Shown one piece after another: positions 18,165 through 27,087 of a stretch of DNA of 64,000 nt. A model generated the notes under the pieces. The model made no database searches, was not told where the DNA came from, and saw only the letters and a program-made list of their open reading frames with translations. Positions within the stretch are counted from its first letter, which is position 1; the number at the start of each line of letters is the position of its first letter. The stretch comes from Cupriavidus yeoncheonensis (GTDB lineage: Bacteria; Pseudomonadota; Gammaproteobacteria; Burkholderiales; Burkholderiaceae), in NCBI RefSeq assembly GCF_905397275.1, contig NZ_CAJPUY010000005.1:124001-188000 (forward strand), given 5' to 3'. The position numbers were made by a program, and so were the translations under genes.

Positions 18165-18211
18165 TGCGCCCTGATGGGGCGCATCAGCCGGCGCGGCACA
18201 CTCATGGTGCG
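18165..18211 (-). promoter_or_regulatory. Pair of NtrC-type enhancer sites
   Basis: Two 17-base sites resemble the NtrC consensus TGCAC-N6-GGTGCA. The outer one at 18195-18211 contains GCAC-N5-TGGTGC exactly; the inner one at 18165-18181 reads TGCGCC-N4-TGGGGCG. Their centres are 30 bases apart (about three helical turns) and lie roughly 95 and 125 bases upstream of the predicted start, as in classical glnA enhancers. Confidence 0.7.
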
Positions 18212-18243
18212 CTGCAATGTATCGCCGAGGTGCCGGCGGGGAA

Positions 18244-18711
18244 TCAGTCTTGCGGCGTGCCCGATGGTGTGAGGCGCATGACCGTCATGTCGGACGGCGA
18301 CACCGCCTGGCCGTCTTCGTCGACCAGTGCCGCGCTGACGCGCTGGCCGTTGCGGCGCGAGCGGATTTCCACCGGGCCGGTGCCGTCGGCCGCCAGGTGG
18401 CGGTCTCCCCATTGCATCAGCCCGACCAGCACCGGCAGCAGTTCCACCGCGGCACGGGTCGGCCGGTACTCGAACCGCTCGCGCTCGCCCGGCTCCTTAT
18501 AGCCGACCCGGCGCAGCAGCCCGGCCTCGGTCAGCGTCTTCAGGCGGGCGGACAGCACGGCAGGTGAGCATTCCAGCCGCTGCAGGAACTCATCAAAGCG
18601 GCTGACACCCTGGAAGATGTCGCGCAGGATCAGGATCGTCCACTTCTCGCCGATCAGCGCGAGCGTGGAGGCGATCGAACAATCGCGAAGGTCAGTGGCC
18701 GTGGCTTTCAT
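18244..18711 (-). CDS. HxlR-family transcriptional regulator
   Basis: A 155-residue MarR-like winged-helix protein. DCSIASTLALIGEKWTILILRDIFQGVSRFDEF is the HxlR signature, including the conserved Cys and the GEKW segment, followed by the recognition helix LSARLKTLTEAGLL and wing GERERFEYRPT. A C-terminal extension of about 55 residues (RSRRNGQRVSAALVDEDG) goes beyond the minimal domain. The start at 18711 leaves the operator palindrome at 18732-18754 outside the coding region; an alternative at 18747 would overlap it. The gene is divergent from the acetyltransferase gene it probably controls. The inducer is unknown. Confidence 0.88.
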   Translation of the reverse strand: MKATATDLRDCSIASTLALIGEKWTILILRDIFQGVSRFDEFLQRLECSPAVLSARLKTLTEAGLLRRVGYKEPGERERFEYRPTRAAVELLPVLVGLMQWGDRHLAADGTGPVEIRSRRNGQRVSAALVDEDGQAVSPSDMTVMRLTPSGTPQD

Positions 18712-18731
18712 GATGCACTGAGGATAGCACG

Positions 18732-18754
18732 CTGACTTCATTTGCAAAAGTCAG
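18732..18754. promoter_or_regulatory. Operator palindrome 1 for the HxlR regulator
   Basis: CTGACT-N11-AGTCAG (18732-18737 and 18749-18754). The same sequence and spacing recur 38 bases away. It overlaps the -35 region (TTGCAA at 18742-18747) of the acetyltransferase promoter. Confidence 0.65.
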
Positions 18755-18769
18755 GTGTTTGCCTATACT
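18742..18769 (+). promoter_or_regulatory. Sigma-70 type promoter of the acetyltransferase gene
   Basis: TTGCAA (18742-18747), a 16-base spacer and TATACT (18764-18769) form a plausible -35/-10 pair 33 bases upstream of the start codon. The element is embedded between the two operator palindromes, which would block RNA polymerase when occupied. Confidence 0.6.
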
Positions 18770-18792
18770 CTGACTACGAATTATGAAGTCAG
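18770..18792. promoter_or_regulatory. Operator palindrome 2 for the HxlR regulator
   Basis: CTGACT-N11-AGTCAG (18770-18775 and 18787-18792), identical in arms and spacing to palindrome 1. It lies directly downstream of the -10 box and just before the Shine-Dalgarno sequence of the acetyltransferase gene. Confidence 0.65.
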
Positions 18793-18801
18793 GTGGAAAC
18801 G

Positions 18802-19410
18802 ATGTACGGAACATGGCTGGGTCTGGCGGCGCAGGCGTCACAGCGGGTCGGCAATGAGAGCTGGACGCTGCGGCGCGGGGAGCAGGTGACCTTGCGCGCG
18901 GCGCAGGCGGAGGACGGCGCGGCCATGCGCGGCATGGTCGAAGGCCTGTCGCGCGAAAGCCGCTATTTCCGCTTCCTGACGGGCGGCCGCGTGGCCGACG
19001 GGATTGTCGAAGGGCTGGTGAGGGCTGGCGCGGATGGCGTGGCCCTGGTCGTGACGGCCCCGGGCGCTGACGGCGGCACCGAAGCGGTGATCGCTAACGG
19101 CCAGTTCGTGGTGACCGGGCACGGCACGGCGGAATTCGCCGTGCTCGTGGCCGATGCCTGGCAAGGCCAGGGTCTTGGCCGTCGCCTGATCGCCCGGCTG
19201 CTGCAACTGGCGCAGGCAGCCGGCGTGCGCTGCATGCGCGGCGATGTGCTCAGCGAGAACCGGCGCATGCTGGCCATCCTGCGCGGCCTGGGATTCAGCT
19301 GCCGGCGCAACCCCGAGGACAGCTATCTCCACGAGGCCACGCTTGCGCTCGGGGCAGCCGCGGCGAACATCGCCACACGGATGCCGGCCGACTGGGCCGC
19401 TGCCGGTTGA
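18802..19410 (+). CDS. GNAT-family N-acetyltransferase
   Basis: A cytosolic 202-residue protein. The acetyl-CoA binding core is FAVLVADAWQGQGLGRRLIARLLQLA (Q/RxxGxG/A type loop), followed by GDVLSENRRMLAILRGLGFS, which is the usual C-terminal helix and strand. An N-terminal part starts with GEQVTLRAAQAEDGAAM and contains LSRESRYFRFLTG, a segment seen in acetyltransferases related to the GNAT part of Pat-type protein acetylases. The ATG at 18802 follows AGGTGG at five bases. The substrate is unknown. It is controlled from the shared region with the HxlR regulator. Confidence 0.82.
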   Translation: MYGTWLGLAAQASQRVGNESWTLRRGEQVTLRAAQAEDGAAMRGMVEGLSRESRYFRFLTGGRVADGIVEGLVRAGADGVALVVTAPGADGGTEAVIANGQFVVTGHGTAEFAVLVADAWQGQGLGRRLIARLLQLAQAAGVRCMRGDVLSENRRMLAILRGLGFSCRRNPEDSYLHEATLALGAAAANIATRMPADWAAAG

Positions 19411-19425
19411 GCCGGGCGCGCGGCA

Positions 19426-20403
19426 CTACTCGACGCGCGCGCCCGAGACCTTCACCACCCGCTCCAGCACCGGCATGGCCGTCTGGTAGTCATCGCGGAA
19501 GCGGGCCGAGGTGGTGCCCATGGCTTCCAGCCCGGCGACCTGCAGCCTTGCCTTGACAGCGGTGGTATTGGCGGCCGCGATGGCTTCCTTCTCCAGCCGG
19601 GCCAGCACCGGTGCCGGCGTCGCGGCGGGCGCGACCAGCACCAGCCAGCCGACCGGCCGGAACTCGGGCTCGGCCAGCCCGGCCTGCTGGAACGTGGGCA
19701 CGTCCGCGATGCCGTCGATGCGCCTGTCGCCCGTTACCGCGAGCGCGCGCAGCTTGCCGGACTCCAGATAGGGCTTGATCGACATATACGACCCGATCGC
19801 CATCTGCACCTGTCCGCCGATCAGGTCCTGCAGCATCGGCGCCTCGCCCTTGTAGGCGATATGGCTCATCTCCATGCCGCGGCTGTTGCTCATGAACGCG
19901 CCCATCAGATGCGCGGCCGAGCCCACGCCCCATGAGCCGTAGTTGACCTTGCCCTTGTTCTGCTGCGCCCAGGCCACGAATTCCTTCACGCTTTTCGCCT
20001 GTACGGACGGGTGCACTGCCAGCACCAGCTGGCCCGAGGCCACCTGCGAGATCAGCGCGAAGTCCTTGCGCGGATCGTAAGGCAGCTTCGCGTACACGAA
20101 CTGGTTGGTCATGATGGGCAGCGTGGTCGTGAACATCATGGTGTAGCCGTCGGCGGGGGCCTTGGCGACATAGCTGGCCCCGACGATGCCGCTGGCGCCG
20201 GCACGGTTCTCCACCACCACGGGCTGTCCGAGCCGCTTGCCCATTTCGTCGGCCATGGCGCGCCCGACCACATCGGTCGAACCGCCGGCGGGGAACGGCA
20301 ACACCATGGTGATGGGCTTGCCGGGCCACGTCTGGGCCGCGGCAAGCGAACCGAGTCCGGTCATCAGTCCGAATGCCGCCAGTGCCACCTTGATGGTTCG
20401 CAT
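19426..20403 (-). CDS. Bug-family periplasmic solute-binding protein (tripartite tricarboxylate transporter receptor)
   Basis: Periplasmic receptor of 325 residues with signal peptide MRTIKVALAAFGLMTGLGSLAAAQ. WPGKPITMVLPFPAGGSTDVVGRAMADEMGKRLGQ and VVVENRAGASGIVGA are the Bug (TctC) signature strands that hold carboxylate ligands; the DGYTMMFT and YDPRKDFALISQVA segments follow. The start has GGAG nine bases upstream. No tctA or tctB membrane genes are adjacent, as is usual for the large orphan Bug families of Burkholderiales. The ligand is unknown. Confidence 0.9.
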   Translation of the reverse strand: MRTIKVALAAFGLMTGLGSLAAAQTWPGKPITMVLPFPAGGSTDVVGRAMADEMGKRLGQPVVVENRAGASGIVGASYVAKAPADGYTMMFTTTLPIMTNQFVYAKLPYDPRKDFALISQVASGQLVLAVHPSVQAKSVKEFVAWAQQNKGKVNYGSWGVGSAAHLMGAFMSNSRGMEMSHIAYKGEAPMLQDLIGGQVQMAIGSYMSIKPYLESGKLRALAVTGDRRIDGIADVPTFQQAGLAEPEFRPVGWLVLVAPAATPAPVLARLEKEAIAAANTTAVKARLQVAGLEAMGTTSARFRDDYQTAMPVLERVVKVSGARVE

Positions 20404-20564
20404 GCTTGCTGTCTCCTGGTTTGGAAGGCAGGTGTCGTACCGCGCGGTCCAATCTGGAGCCCACCCCGCGTTCAGTCAAGCGCGCGGCGCAGAGGGAAAA
20501 CCATGAGCGGCTGGCCATGCCGGGCAGAACGTTCCGGCCAGAATGTTCCAAGACGCAGCATGGA

Positions 20565-21539
20565 TCAGCCCGCAGGCTTGCCGCGCGCCGTGGCCGTGCA
20601 GCCGATGGAGGCCACGATGATGCTGCCGATCGCCAGCCACTGGATCATGCTGAGCTGCTCGTGCAGGAACACCAGCCCGGCCAGCGCGCCCATGGCGGGC
20701 TCCATGCTGAGCAGGATGCCGAAGGTGCGCCGCGGCAGGCGCTTGAGCGCCACCATTTCGAGCGAATAGGGAATGGCGCTGGACAGCACGCCCACGGCCA
20801 GCCCGGCGAGCAGCAGCGGCGGGCTGAACATGGCCGTGCCGGCGTGGGCCACGCCGAATGGCAGCACCACCAGGGCCGCCACGGTCAGCCCGAGCGAAGT
20901 CGCCTGGCCGCCGTGCGCGTTGCCGGCACGCTGGCCGAAGATGATATAGAGCGCCCAGCCGACGCCCGCCGCCAGCGCGAAGCCGATGCCGACGGGGTCC
21001 AGATGGGTGGAGGCCTCGCCCAGCGGCAGAAGCAGCAGCAGCCCGGTGACGGCAAACGCGATCCACAGGAAATCGATGGCGCGCCGCGACGACAGCACCG
21101 CCACGGTGAGCGGGCCGGTGAATTCGACGGCAATCGCCAGTCCGAGCGGAATCGTGCGCAGCGACATATAGAACAGCAGGTTGGTCGCGCCCAGCGCGGC
21201 ACCGTACAGGGCGATGGCCCGCGCATTGGCGGCGGAAAGCGGTATCCGCCACGGGCGCCACACGGCCAGCAGGATCAGCGCCGAAAAACCCACGCGCAGC
21301 GCGGTGGTCCCCTGCGCCCCGAGCGCGGAGAACAGCGACTTGGCGAACGAGGTGCCGATGCACAGGGAGGCCATCGAGCCGGTCAGCGCCACGACGGCGA
21401 GAAGGGTGGCGCTTTGCCGCAGGCGGTTCAGAGGCAATTGGAAATCCTGGTTGGGTGATGCAGCCGCATCTTGCGCCATGCGCGCGCCGGGCGCCATAGA
21501 CGGGTGCGGGATTTCCGCGCTGTACAGTTCGCGCGACAT
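20565..21539 (-). CDS. EamA/RhtA-like amino acid or metabolite exporter
   Basis: Inner-membrane protein of 324 residues with ten predicted helices in two EamA repeats (first about 40-165, second about 180-310). The blocks GTTALRVGFSALILLAVWRPWR, NLLFYMSLRTIPLGLAIAVEF and IPYSLEMVALKRLPRRTFGILLSMEPAMGALAG match RhtA of E. coli, a threonine/homoserine exporter. The start ATG at 21539 follows AGGGA at eight bases; two internal Met codons are possible. It is divergent from the SDR gene with 65 bases between. Substrate specificity is inference. Confidence 0.85.
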   Translation of the reverse strand: MSRELYSAEIPHPSMAPGARMAQDAAASPNQDFQLPLNRLRQSATLLAVVALTGSMASLCIGTSFAKSLFSALGAQGTTALRVGFSALILLAVWRPWRIPLSAANARAIALYGAALGATNLLFYMSLRTIPLGLAIAVEFTGPLTVAVLSSRRAIDFLWIAFAVTGLLLLLPLGEASTHLDPVGIGFALAAGVGWALYIIFGQRAGNAHGGQATSLGLTVAALVVLPFGVAHAGTAMFSPPLLLAGLAVGVLSSAIPYSLEMVALKRLPRRTFGILLSMEPAMGALAGLVFLHEQLSMIQWLAIGSIIVASIGCTATARGKPAG

Positions 21540-21604
21540 CCGGATTTCCCTTTCCGCGCTGCCCGACTATGGTGGAGTCAGTCCTTTGCAACAGGAGCCA
21601 GGAG

Positions 21605-22315
21605 ATGGAAGCTGCCGTTCGTCATGTCGTGATCACCGGCGCCGCCGGCGCCCTGGGCCGTGCAGTGGCCAGCCGTTTCGCGGGAGAGGGCTGCCGGCTG
21701 GCCCTGATCGACCACAAGCTGCAGCACCTGCAAAGCGTCTTTGCCCATCCGGATGCGGATGGCGGCATGCTGCTGCGCGAGGCCGATGTCACGTCCGGGA
21801 GCGCCATGGCCGCGACCGGCGCCGAGATCCTCGACACGTTCGGCGCGGTGGATGTCGTGGTCCACGTGGCCGGAGGCTTCGAGATGGGCGAGGCCACGCA
21901 CGCCATCAGCCGCGAATCCTGGACGCGGATGATGGACCTGAACGCATGGTCGTTCATTGCCGTGACGCGGCCCTTCATTCCCGCGATGCTGGCGCGGGGC
22001 AGCGGCAAGGTCATTGCCGTGACGGCGCGCAGCGCGTCGGCGGGCGTGGCATCGATGGGCGCGTACTGCGCGTCCAAGAGCGCGCTGCAGCGGCTGGTCG
22101 AAAGCCTGTCGCGCGAAGTGCGCGGTGCCGGCATCAACGTCAACAGCATTGCCCCGGGCGTGCTGGATACCCCTGCGAATCGGCGAGACATGCCCAACGC
22201 CGATCCTTCGCAATGGGTTTCCACCGGCTCCGCGGCGCGCATGGTCGCGCTGCTGGCCTCGGAGGCCGCGGCGGCGGTTCACGGACAGCACCTGGTGCTC
22301 GACGGCCTGAGTTGA
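21605..22315 (+). CDS. Short-chain dehydrogenase/reductase
   Basis: A cytosolic NAD(P)-dependent oxidoreductase of 236 residues with the classical SDR layout: TGAAGALGRAVA (TGxxxGxG-like cofactor loop) near residue 11, HVAGG (NNAG equivalent), the catalytic Ser in VTARSASAG, YCASKSALQRL (YxxxK) and IAPGVLDTP. The ATG at 21605 is preceded by GGAG. An in-frame ATG at 21569 has no support. The substrate is unknown. A 13-base-pair hairpin lies 37 bases past the stop. Confidence 0.88.
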   Translation: MEAAVRHVVITGAAGALGRAVASRFAGEGCRLALIDHKLQHLQSVFAHPDADGGMLLREADVTSGSAMAATGAEILDTFGAVDVVVHVAGGFEMGEATHAISRESWTRMMDLNAWSFIAVTRPFIPAMLARGSGKVIAVTARSASAGVASMGAYCASKSALQRLVESLSREVRGAGINVNSIAPGVLDTPANRRDMPNADPSQWVSTGSAARMVALLASEAAAAVHGQHLVLDGLS

Positions 22316-22351
22316 GCCGCTGGCGCAGGCCCGGGCCAGGCCGCTGCCGTG

Positions 22352-22384
22352 GCGCCCATCGCACTCAAGCAGTGCGATGGGCGC
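22352..22384 (+). terminator. Hairpin after the SDR gene
   Basis: GCGCCCATCGCAC (22352-22364) is perfectly complementary to GTGCGATGGGCGC (22372-22384) with a seven-base loop. It sits between the SDR stop and the guanidine operon promoter. No T tract follows. Confidence 0.55.
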
Positions 22385-22388
22385 TGCC

Positions 22389-22449
22389 TGCACCTCAAGG
22401 CGGCCAGCCGCTCCCCGATTCCGCGCCATTCCTGCACGCTCAAGGTGCG
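22389..22449 (+). promoter_or_regulatory. Possible NtrC-type sites upstream of the guanidine operon
   Basis: TGCAC-N6-GGTGC occurs at 22433-22448 and matches the NtrC half-site spacing; a weaker copy with only the left arm (TGCACC) lies at 22389-22405, 44 bases away. They fall about 55 and 97 bases upstream of the predicted sigma-54 start, somewhat close for an enhancer. Confidence 0.4.
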
Positions 22450-22467
22450 CAAACCACGCCTGCGCAC

Positions 22468-22482
22468 TGGCACACGCTTTGC
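22468..22482 (+). promoter_or_regulatory. Sigma-54 promoter of the guanidine utilisation operon
   Basis: TGGCACACGCTTTGC matches TGGCAC-N5-TTGC exactly with correct GG to GC spacing. Transcription should begin near 22494, about 18 bases before the riboswitch. Confidence 0.75.
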
Positions 22483-22511
22483 TCTATCTCGACCAGGGAA
22501 GCGATGCATCA

Positions 22512-22650
22512 TCGCTCACCGAAGGGTCGCTAGGGTTCCGGTCGCGCTGTGCGTGCGATGCCTGGTCCAAGAGCAACCGGCCTCAGGCGCGCTGGCTTCA
22601 GACCAGACCGCGTCCAGGCTCCACGGCGGGACAAAAGCCCGGGAGGTTCA
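22512..22650 (+). ncRNA. Guanidine-I (ykkC) riboswitch, copy 1
   Basis: The conserved ykkC/guanidine-I blocks are all present in order: CTAGGGTTCCG (from 22530), CTGGTCCAAGAG near 22562, and CACGGCGGGACAAAAGCCC with CCCGGGAGG (22622-22646). Between them are variable stems, one closed by CTGG/CCAG. The downstream genes are the guanidine carboxylase set that this class typically controls, which favours the guanidine subtype over the ppGpp or PRPP variants. The copy at 33771-33900 shares the same blocks. Confidence 0.9.
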
Positions 22651-22659
22651 CTTCGTTGC

Positions 22660-22701
22660 GAGGTGTCTTCCCTGCTTTGCCACTGTCGAAAGGAGCCCCT
22701 C
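22660..22701 (+). promoter_or_regulatory. Shine-Dalgarno-sequestering hairpin downstream of riboswitch 1
   Basis: GAGG (22660-22663) with CTTCC (22667-22671) can pair with GGAG (22692-22695) and CCTC (22698-22701). The GGAG is the ribosome site of the binding-protein gene starting at 22704. No T tract follows, so translational control is more likely than termination. Confidence 0.5.
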
Positions 22702-22703
22702 CG

Positions 22704-23705
22704 ATGCCTCGCCTGCTGTCCTCGTTTCTCATTGCCAGACGCCTGCATGCCGTCCTCGCCGGTGTTGCCGTCTCCCTTGCATGCCTTGCCGCCACGCCAG
22801 TTCGTGCCGAGGTGCGCGTCGGCGTCTCCGACTGGCCCGGCTGGGTGGCCTGGTATGTGGCCCAGCAGAAGGGCTTCTTCGGCAAGCACGGCGCCGATGT
22901 CAAGCTGGTCTGGTTCGCCAACTACAGCGATTCGATCGCGGCCCTCTCATCCGGACAGCTCGACGCCAACTCGCAGTCCTGGTCCGACACGCTGGGTCCG
23001 CTCGCCAAGGGCTTGCCGCTGAAGGCCGTGCTGGTCAACGACAACTCGGCCGGCAATGACGCGCTGCTGGCCGGTGCGAAGATCCGCACCGTGGCGGACC
23101 TGAAGGGCAAGACCGTCGCACTGGAGCAATACAGCATCTCGCACTTCGTGCTGGCCACTGCGCTGGCAAAGGCCGGCCTCAAGCCGTCCGACGTGAAGAT
23201 CGTCAACCTGGCCGCAGCCGATGCCGCCGCCGCCTTCATGATGGGGCGGGTGGACGCCGCGGTGGTCTGGAACCCCTGGATCGACCGCATCGTGCGCAGC
23301 GGCAAGGGTCATGCGCTGTTCACCTCCGCCGACATGCCGGGCCTGATTCCCGACCTGCTGGTGGCACAGCAGAAGGCCATCGCCACCAAGCGCAAGGACC
23401 TGGTGGGCATGATCCGCGCGTGGTTCGACGCGGAGCGTTTCATCCGGGAACAACCGGCCGAGGCCGCGGCCATCATGGCCAGGGTGGTCGGCATGAAGCC
23501 GGACGACTACAAGGTCTTCCTGCCCGGTACCCGCTTCTTCGACGCGGCCGCGAACCGCGCCGCGCTCGACGCCGCGCAGCCCGCGTCGCTGCAGGCGGTG
23601 GCGCCCACCATTGCCGGCTTCCTGCGCGACAACAAGCTGCTGGAAGGCAAGCCGGACGCAGGCCGCGGCGTGGATGCCACGCTGCTGGCGGAAGCACTCA
23701 AGTGA
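22704..23705 (+). CDS. ABC transporter periplasmic binding protein (NitT/TauT type), probably for guanidine
   Basis: Periplasmic receptor of 333 residues with a signal peptide ending at about residue 34 (TPVRAE). VRVGVSDWPGWVAWYVAQQKGFFGKHG is the NitT/TauT (NMT1/OpuA-like) family start, and later blocks include SWSDTLGPLAKGLPLK and MMGRVDAAVVWNPW. Start ATG follows AGGAG at eight bases. It is the first gene after a guanidine-I riboswitch and is followed by its permease and ATPase genes. This receptor type is standard in loci formerly labelled urea carboxylase transporters; guanidine as ligand is inferred from the riboswitch and enzymes. Confidence 0.88.
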   Translation: MPRLLSSFLIARRLHAVLAGVAVSLACLAATPVRAEVRVGVSDWPGWVAWYVAQQKGFFGKHGADVKLVWFANYSDSIAALSSGQLDANSQSWSDTLGPLAKGLPLKAVLVNDNSAGNDALLAGAKIRTVADLKGKTVALEQYSISHFVLATALAKAGLKPSDVKIVNLAAADAAAAFMMGRVDAAVVWNPWIDRIVRSGKGHALFTSADMPGLIPDLLVAQQKAIATKRKDLVGMIRAWFDAERFIREQPAEAAAIMARVVGMKPDDYKVFLPGTRFFDAAANRAALDAAQPASLQAVAPTIAGFLRDNKLLEGKPDAGRGVDATLLAEALK

Positions 23706-23713
23706 GGCCGCAC

Positions 23714-24589
23714 ATGCCTGACAACGACCTCCTCATGACGGCATTGCCGCCGGTGCGGCCCGCCGAAGCCAGCCGCGAACCCGAATGGCTCCCGGTGCGC
23801 ACGCCGTGGTGGCGCCTGCGTACGGCACTCCCGGCGCGCCGCGCGGCGCTGCTGGTCGGGGCGGGCCTGCTGCTGCCGCTGCTGGCCTGGGCGCTGCTGG
23901 CCGCCAGTGGCCTGGTCGATCCCGTGTTCATGCCCGGCCCGGCCGCGGTGCTGTCGCGTCTGCACGACTGGGCGTTCGACGAGGACCTGGCGGGCGATGT
24001 CGCCATCAGTACCGCACGCGTGCTGGCGGGATGGGCGCTGTCGGCAGTGCTGGCGTTGCCACTGGGCCTGGCAATCGGCAGCTATCGCACCATACAGGCG
24101 CTGCTGGAGCCGCTGACCGACTTTATCCGCTACATGCCGGCGGTCGCCTTCATCCCGCTGGTGATGGTGTGGATCGGCATCGATGAAGGCGCCAAGGTTG
24201 CCATTATCTTCATCGGTACCTTCTTCCAGATGGTCCTGATGGTGGCCGAGGATGTGCGACGCGTGCCGCTGGCGCAGATCGAGGCAGCGCAGACCATGGG
24301 TGCATCGCGCGGCGAGATCATCCAGCACGTGATCGTGCCGTCGGCCAAGCCGGCCTTGCTTGACACGCTGCGCGTGACCATGGGGTGGGCCTGGACTTAC
24401 CTGGTGGTGGCCGAGCTGGTGGCCGCGGGCTCCGGGCTGGGCTTTTCCATCCTCAAGGCGCAGCGCTTCCTCCAGACGGACAAGATCTTCGCCGGCATCC
24501 TGCTGATCGGGCTGGTCGGGTTGTTGCTGGACCAGCTCATGCGGCGCCTGCACCGGCTGGCCTTCCCTTATCTCTACATGGGGCGCTGA
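23714..24589 (+). CDS. ABC transporter permease (NitT/TauT type) of the guanidine locus
   Basis: Inner-membrane permease of 291 residues with about six helices. The EAA loop is recognisable at EAAQTMGASRGEIIQHVIVPSAKPALLD, which contacts the ATPase. DFIRYMPAVAFIPLVMVWIGIDEGAK precedes it and is typical of the family. It begins nine bases after the binding-protein stop and ends three bases before the ATPase start. An upstream extension of the frame runs into the previous gene and is not used. Confidence 0.9.
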   Translation: MPDNDLLMTALPPVRPAEASREPEWLPVRTPWWRLRTALPARRAALLVGAGLLLPLLAWALLAASGLVDPVFMPGPAAVLSRLHDWAFDEDLAGDVAISTARVLAGWALSAVLALPLGLAIGSYRTIQALLEPLTDFIRYMPAVAFIPLVMVWIGIDEGAKVAIIFIGTFFQMVLMVAEDVRRVPLAQIEAAQTMGASRGEIIQHVIVPSAKPALLDTLRVTMGWAWTYLVVAELVAAGSGLGFSILKAQRFLQTDKIFAGILLIGLVGLLLDQLMRRLHRLAFPYLYMGR

Positions 24590-24592
24590 ACC

Positions 24593-25441
<849 letters not shown>

Positions 25442-25473
25442 CCCCACAGACGAACCCGACACGGAGACCTTCG

Positions 25474-26280
25474 ATGGCACATGCCGAACACACCCTGGAC
25501 AACCCCCCGCCGGGCTCCCCGGTGGATGCCGCGCCGCACTGGCAGCGCTTTGCTCCGCAACTGCCGGCCGCGCAGGTGTTGTGGAGCGAGATGGTGCCCG
25601 GTGGCGGGCACTGGAGCTGGCGCCTGTCGCGCGGCACCTCGCTGCGCTTCGTGGCATTGGGTGACCGGGCCAACTGCGCCGTGGTGCTCTATGCCGCCCA
25701 CGACAGGCTGGAGCGCTACAGCATGCCCGATACCTGCAAGGCCCTGCACACCGCCCACTTCACGCGCGGCCACGTGCTGATGAGCGACATGGGCCGCGCC
25801 ATGGCTTCGCTCACGCATGACACGCTGGGGTGGCACGATCCCTTCGGCGCATTGCTCGATACCGTGCGCATGCGCGACAAGTACGGCGAACAACGCTTCG
25901 AGGCGCATCGCAACGCCATGCATCGCTCGGGCCGCGACGGCCTGCTGGTGGAGACTGGCAAGTATGGGCTGTCCGCGCGTGACCTGATCGCGCCCGTCAA
26001 CCTGTTCAGCAAGGTGGCAGTGGACGGGGAAGGGCGCTTCGCTTTCGATGCGGCGTGCAGCGTGCGTGGCACGGCGGTGGAGTTGCGCTGCGAAATGGAC
26101 CTGATCCTCGCCATCTCCACCGCGCCGCATCCGCTGGACCCGCGCAATGGCTACCAGCCGGGCGCGATCGGCGTGGCTGCATGGCGCTCCGGCCCGGCGC
26201 CGGCCGACGACTACTGCCGCAGCTTCCGTCCCGAGTGCGCGCGCGCGTTGCACAACGCGGACATCTTCGCCATTTCCTGA
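25474..26280 (+). CDS. cgdA: Carboxyguanidine deiminase subunit A (urea amidolyase-associated protein 1, DUF1989)
   Basis: Cytosolic protein of 268 residues of the DUF1989 family. Its blocks [52 protein letters not shown] and [15 protein letters not shown] match the first of two paralogous subunits found with guanidine carboxylase. Together the subunits release ammonia from carboxyguanidine to give allophanate. It shares a fold with the next gene and the two are eight bases apart. This protein was long labelled urea carboxylase-associated with no function; assignment rests on the family and the locus. Confidence 0.85.
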   Translation: MAHAEHTLDNPPPGSPVDAAPHWQRFAPQLPAAQVLWSEMVPGGGHWSWRLSRGTSLRFVALGDRANCAVVLYAAHDRLERYSMPDTCKALHTAHFTRGHVLMSDMGRAMASLTHDTLGWHDPFGALLDTVRMRDKYGEQRFEAHRNAMHRSGRDGLLVETGKYGLSARDLIAPVNLFSKVAVDGEGRFAFDAACSVRGTAVELRCEMDLILAISTAPHPLDPRNGYQPGAIGVAAWRSGPAPADDYCRSFRPECARALHNADIFAIS

Positions 26281-26288
26281 GGCCGTTC

Positions 26289-26978
26289 ATGACGATCACC
26301 ACGACCATTCCGGCCAGCGCGGCATTCCAGCCGCATGCCAGTTCCCTCGATCCCGCCGGCGCCACGCTGCGCCACCGCCAGCCTGCCGGAGAGCCATGGC
26401 TGGCGGAAATCCGCGCCGGCCAGACCGTACGCATCGTCGACCTGATGGGCAACCAGGCGGCCGATGTGCTGTTCTACAACCGGCACGATGTGGCAGAGCA
26501 CTACAGTGTCGCCGACACGCTGCTGCGCCAGGGCGGCATCTACCTCACCACGGGTTCGGTGCTGGTATCCAACCAGGGCAACGCGATGCTCACCATCGTG
26601 GCTGACACCTGCGGCCGGCACGATACGCTGGGCGGGGCCTGCGCCGCGGAGAGCAACACCGTGCGCTACGCGCTGCAGAAGAAGTTCATGCACTCCTGCC
26701 GCGACAACTATCTGCTCGCCATGTCACAGTCGGACGTGGGCCTGAGCAAGCGCGACCTGGTGCCCAACATCAATTTCTTCATGAACGTGCCGGTCACGCC
26801 GGAAGGAACGCTGCAATTTGCCGATGGCGTTTCCGGACCGGGCAAATATGTCGAGCTGCATGCGCAGATGGATGTATGGATGCTGGTATCGAACTGCCCG
26901 CAGCTCAACAACCCATGCAACGGCTACGACCCGACGCCTGTCGAGTTCATCGTCTGGGACGCCGCACCGCGCCTCTGA
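26289..26978 (+). CDS. cgdB: Carboxyguanidine deiminase subunit B (urea amidolyase-associated protein 2, DUF1989)
   Basis: A 229-residue DUF1989 protein. [36 protein letters not shown] and [31 protein letters not shown] are the family core; conserved His and Cys residues in DTCGRHD and CAAESN are candidates for metal or catalytic roles. [20 protein letters not shown] is the typical ending. It pairs with CgdA. The start ATG is at 26289. Confidence 0.85.
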   Translation: MTITTTIPASAAFQPHASSLDPAGATLRHRQPAGEPWLAEIRAGQTVRIVDLMGNQAADVLFYNRHDVAEHYSVADTLLRQGGIYLTTGSVLVSNQGNAMLTIVADTCGRHDTLGGACAAESNTVRYALQKKFMHSCRDNYLLAMSQSDVGLSKRDLVPNINFFMNVPVTPEGTLQFADGVSGPGKYVELHAQMDVWMLVSNCPQLNNPCNGYDPTPVEFIVWDAAPRL

Positions 26979-27087
26979 TCCCTCCCTTGCGCCAGTACTG
27001 ATCTGCACAGGCGCCGCCGCGGGACGACCCGTGGCCGCATCCCATCCGGCAGGACGACCTGCCCGACATCGAGAGGGAACCTTCCCC

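Noticed and set aside
22512..22650. Interpretation as a ppGpp- or PRPP-sensing ykkC variant
   Set aside because: Downstream genes are those of guanidine degradation and the conserved blocks fit the guanidine-I form; variants usually sit before amino acid or purine genes.
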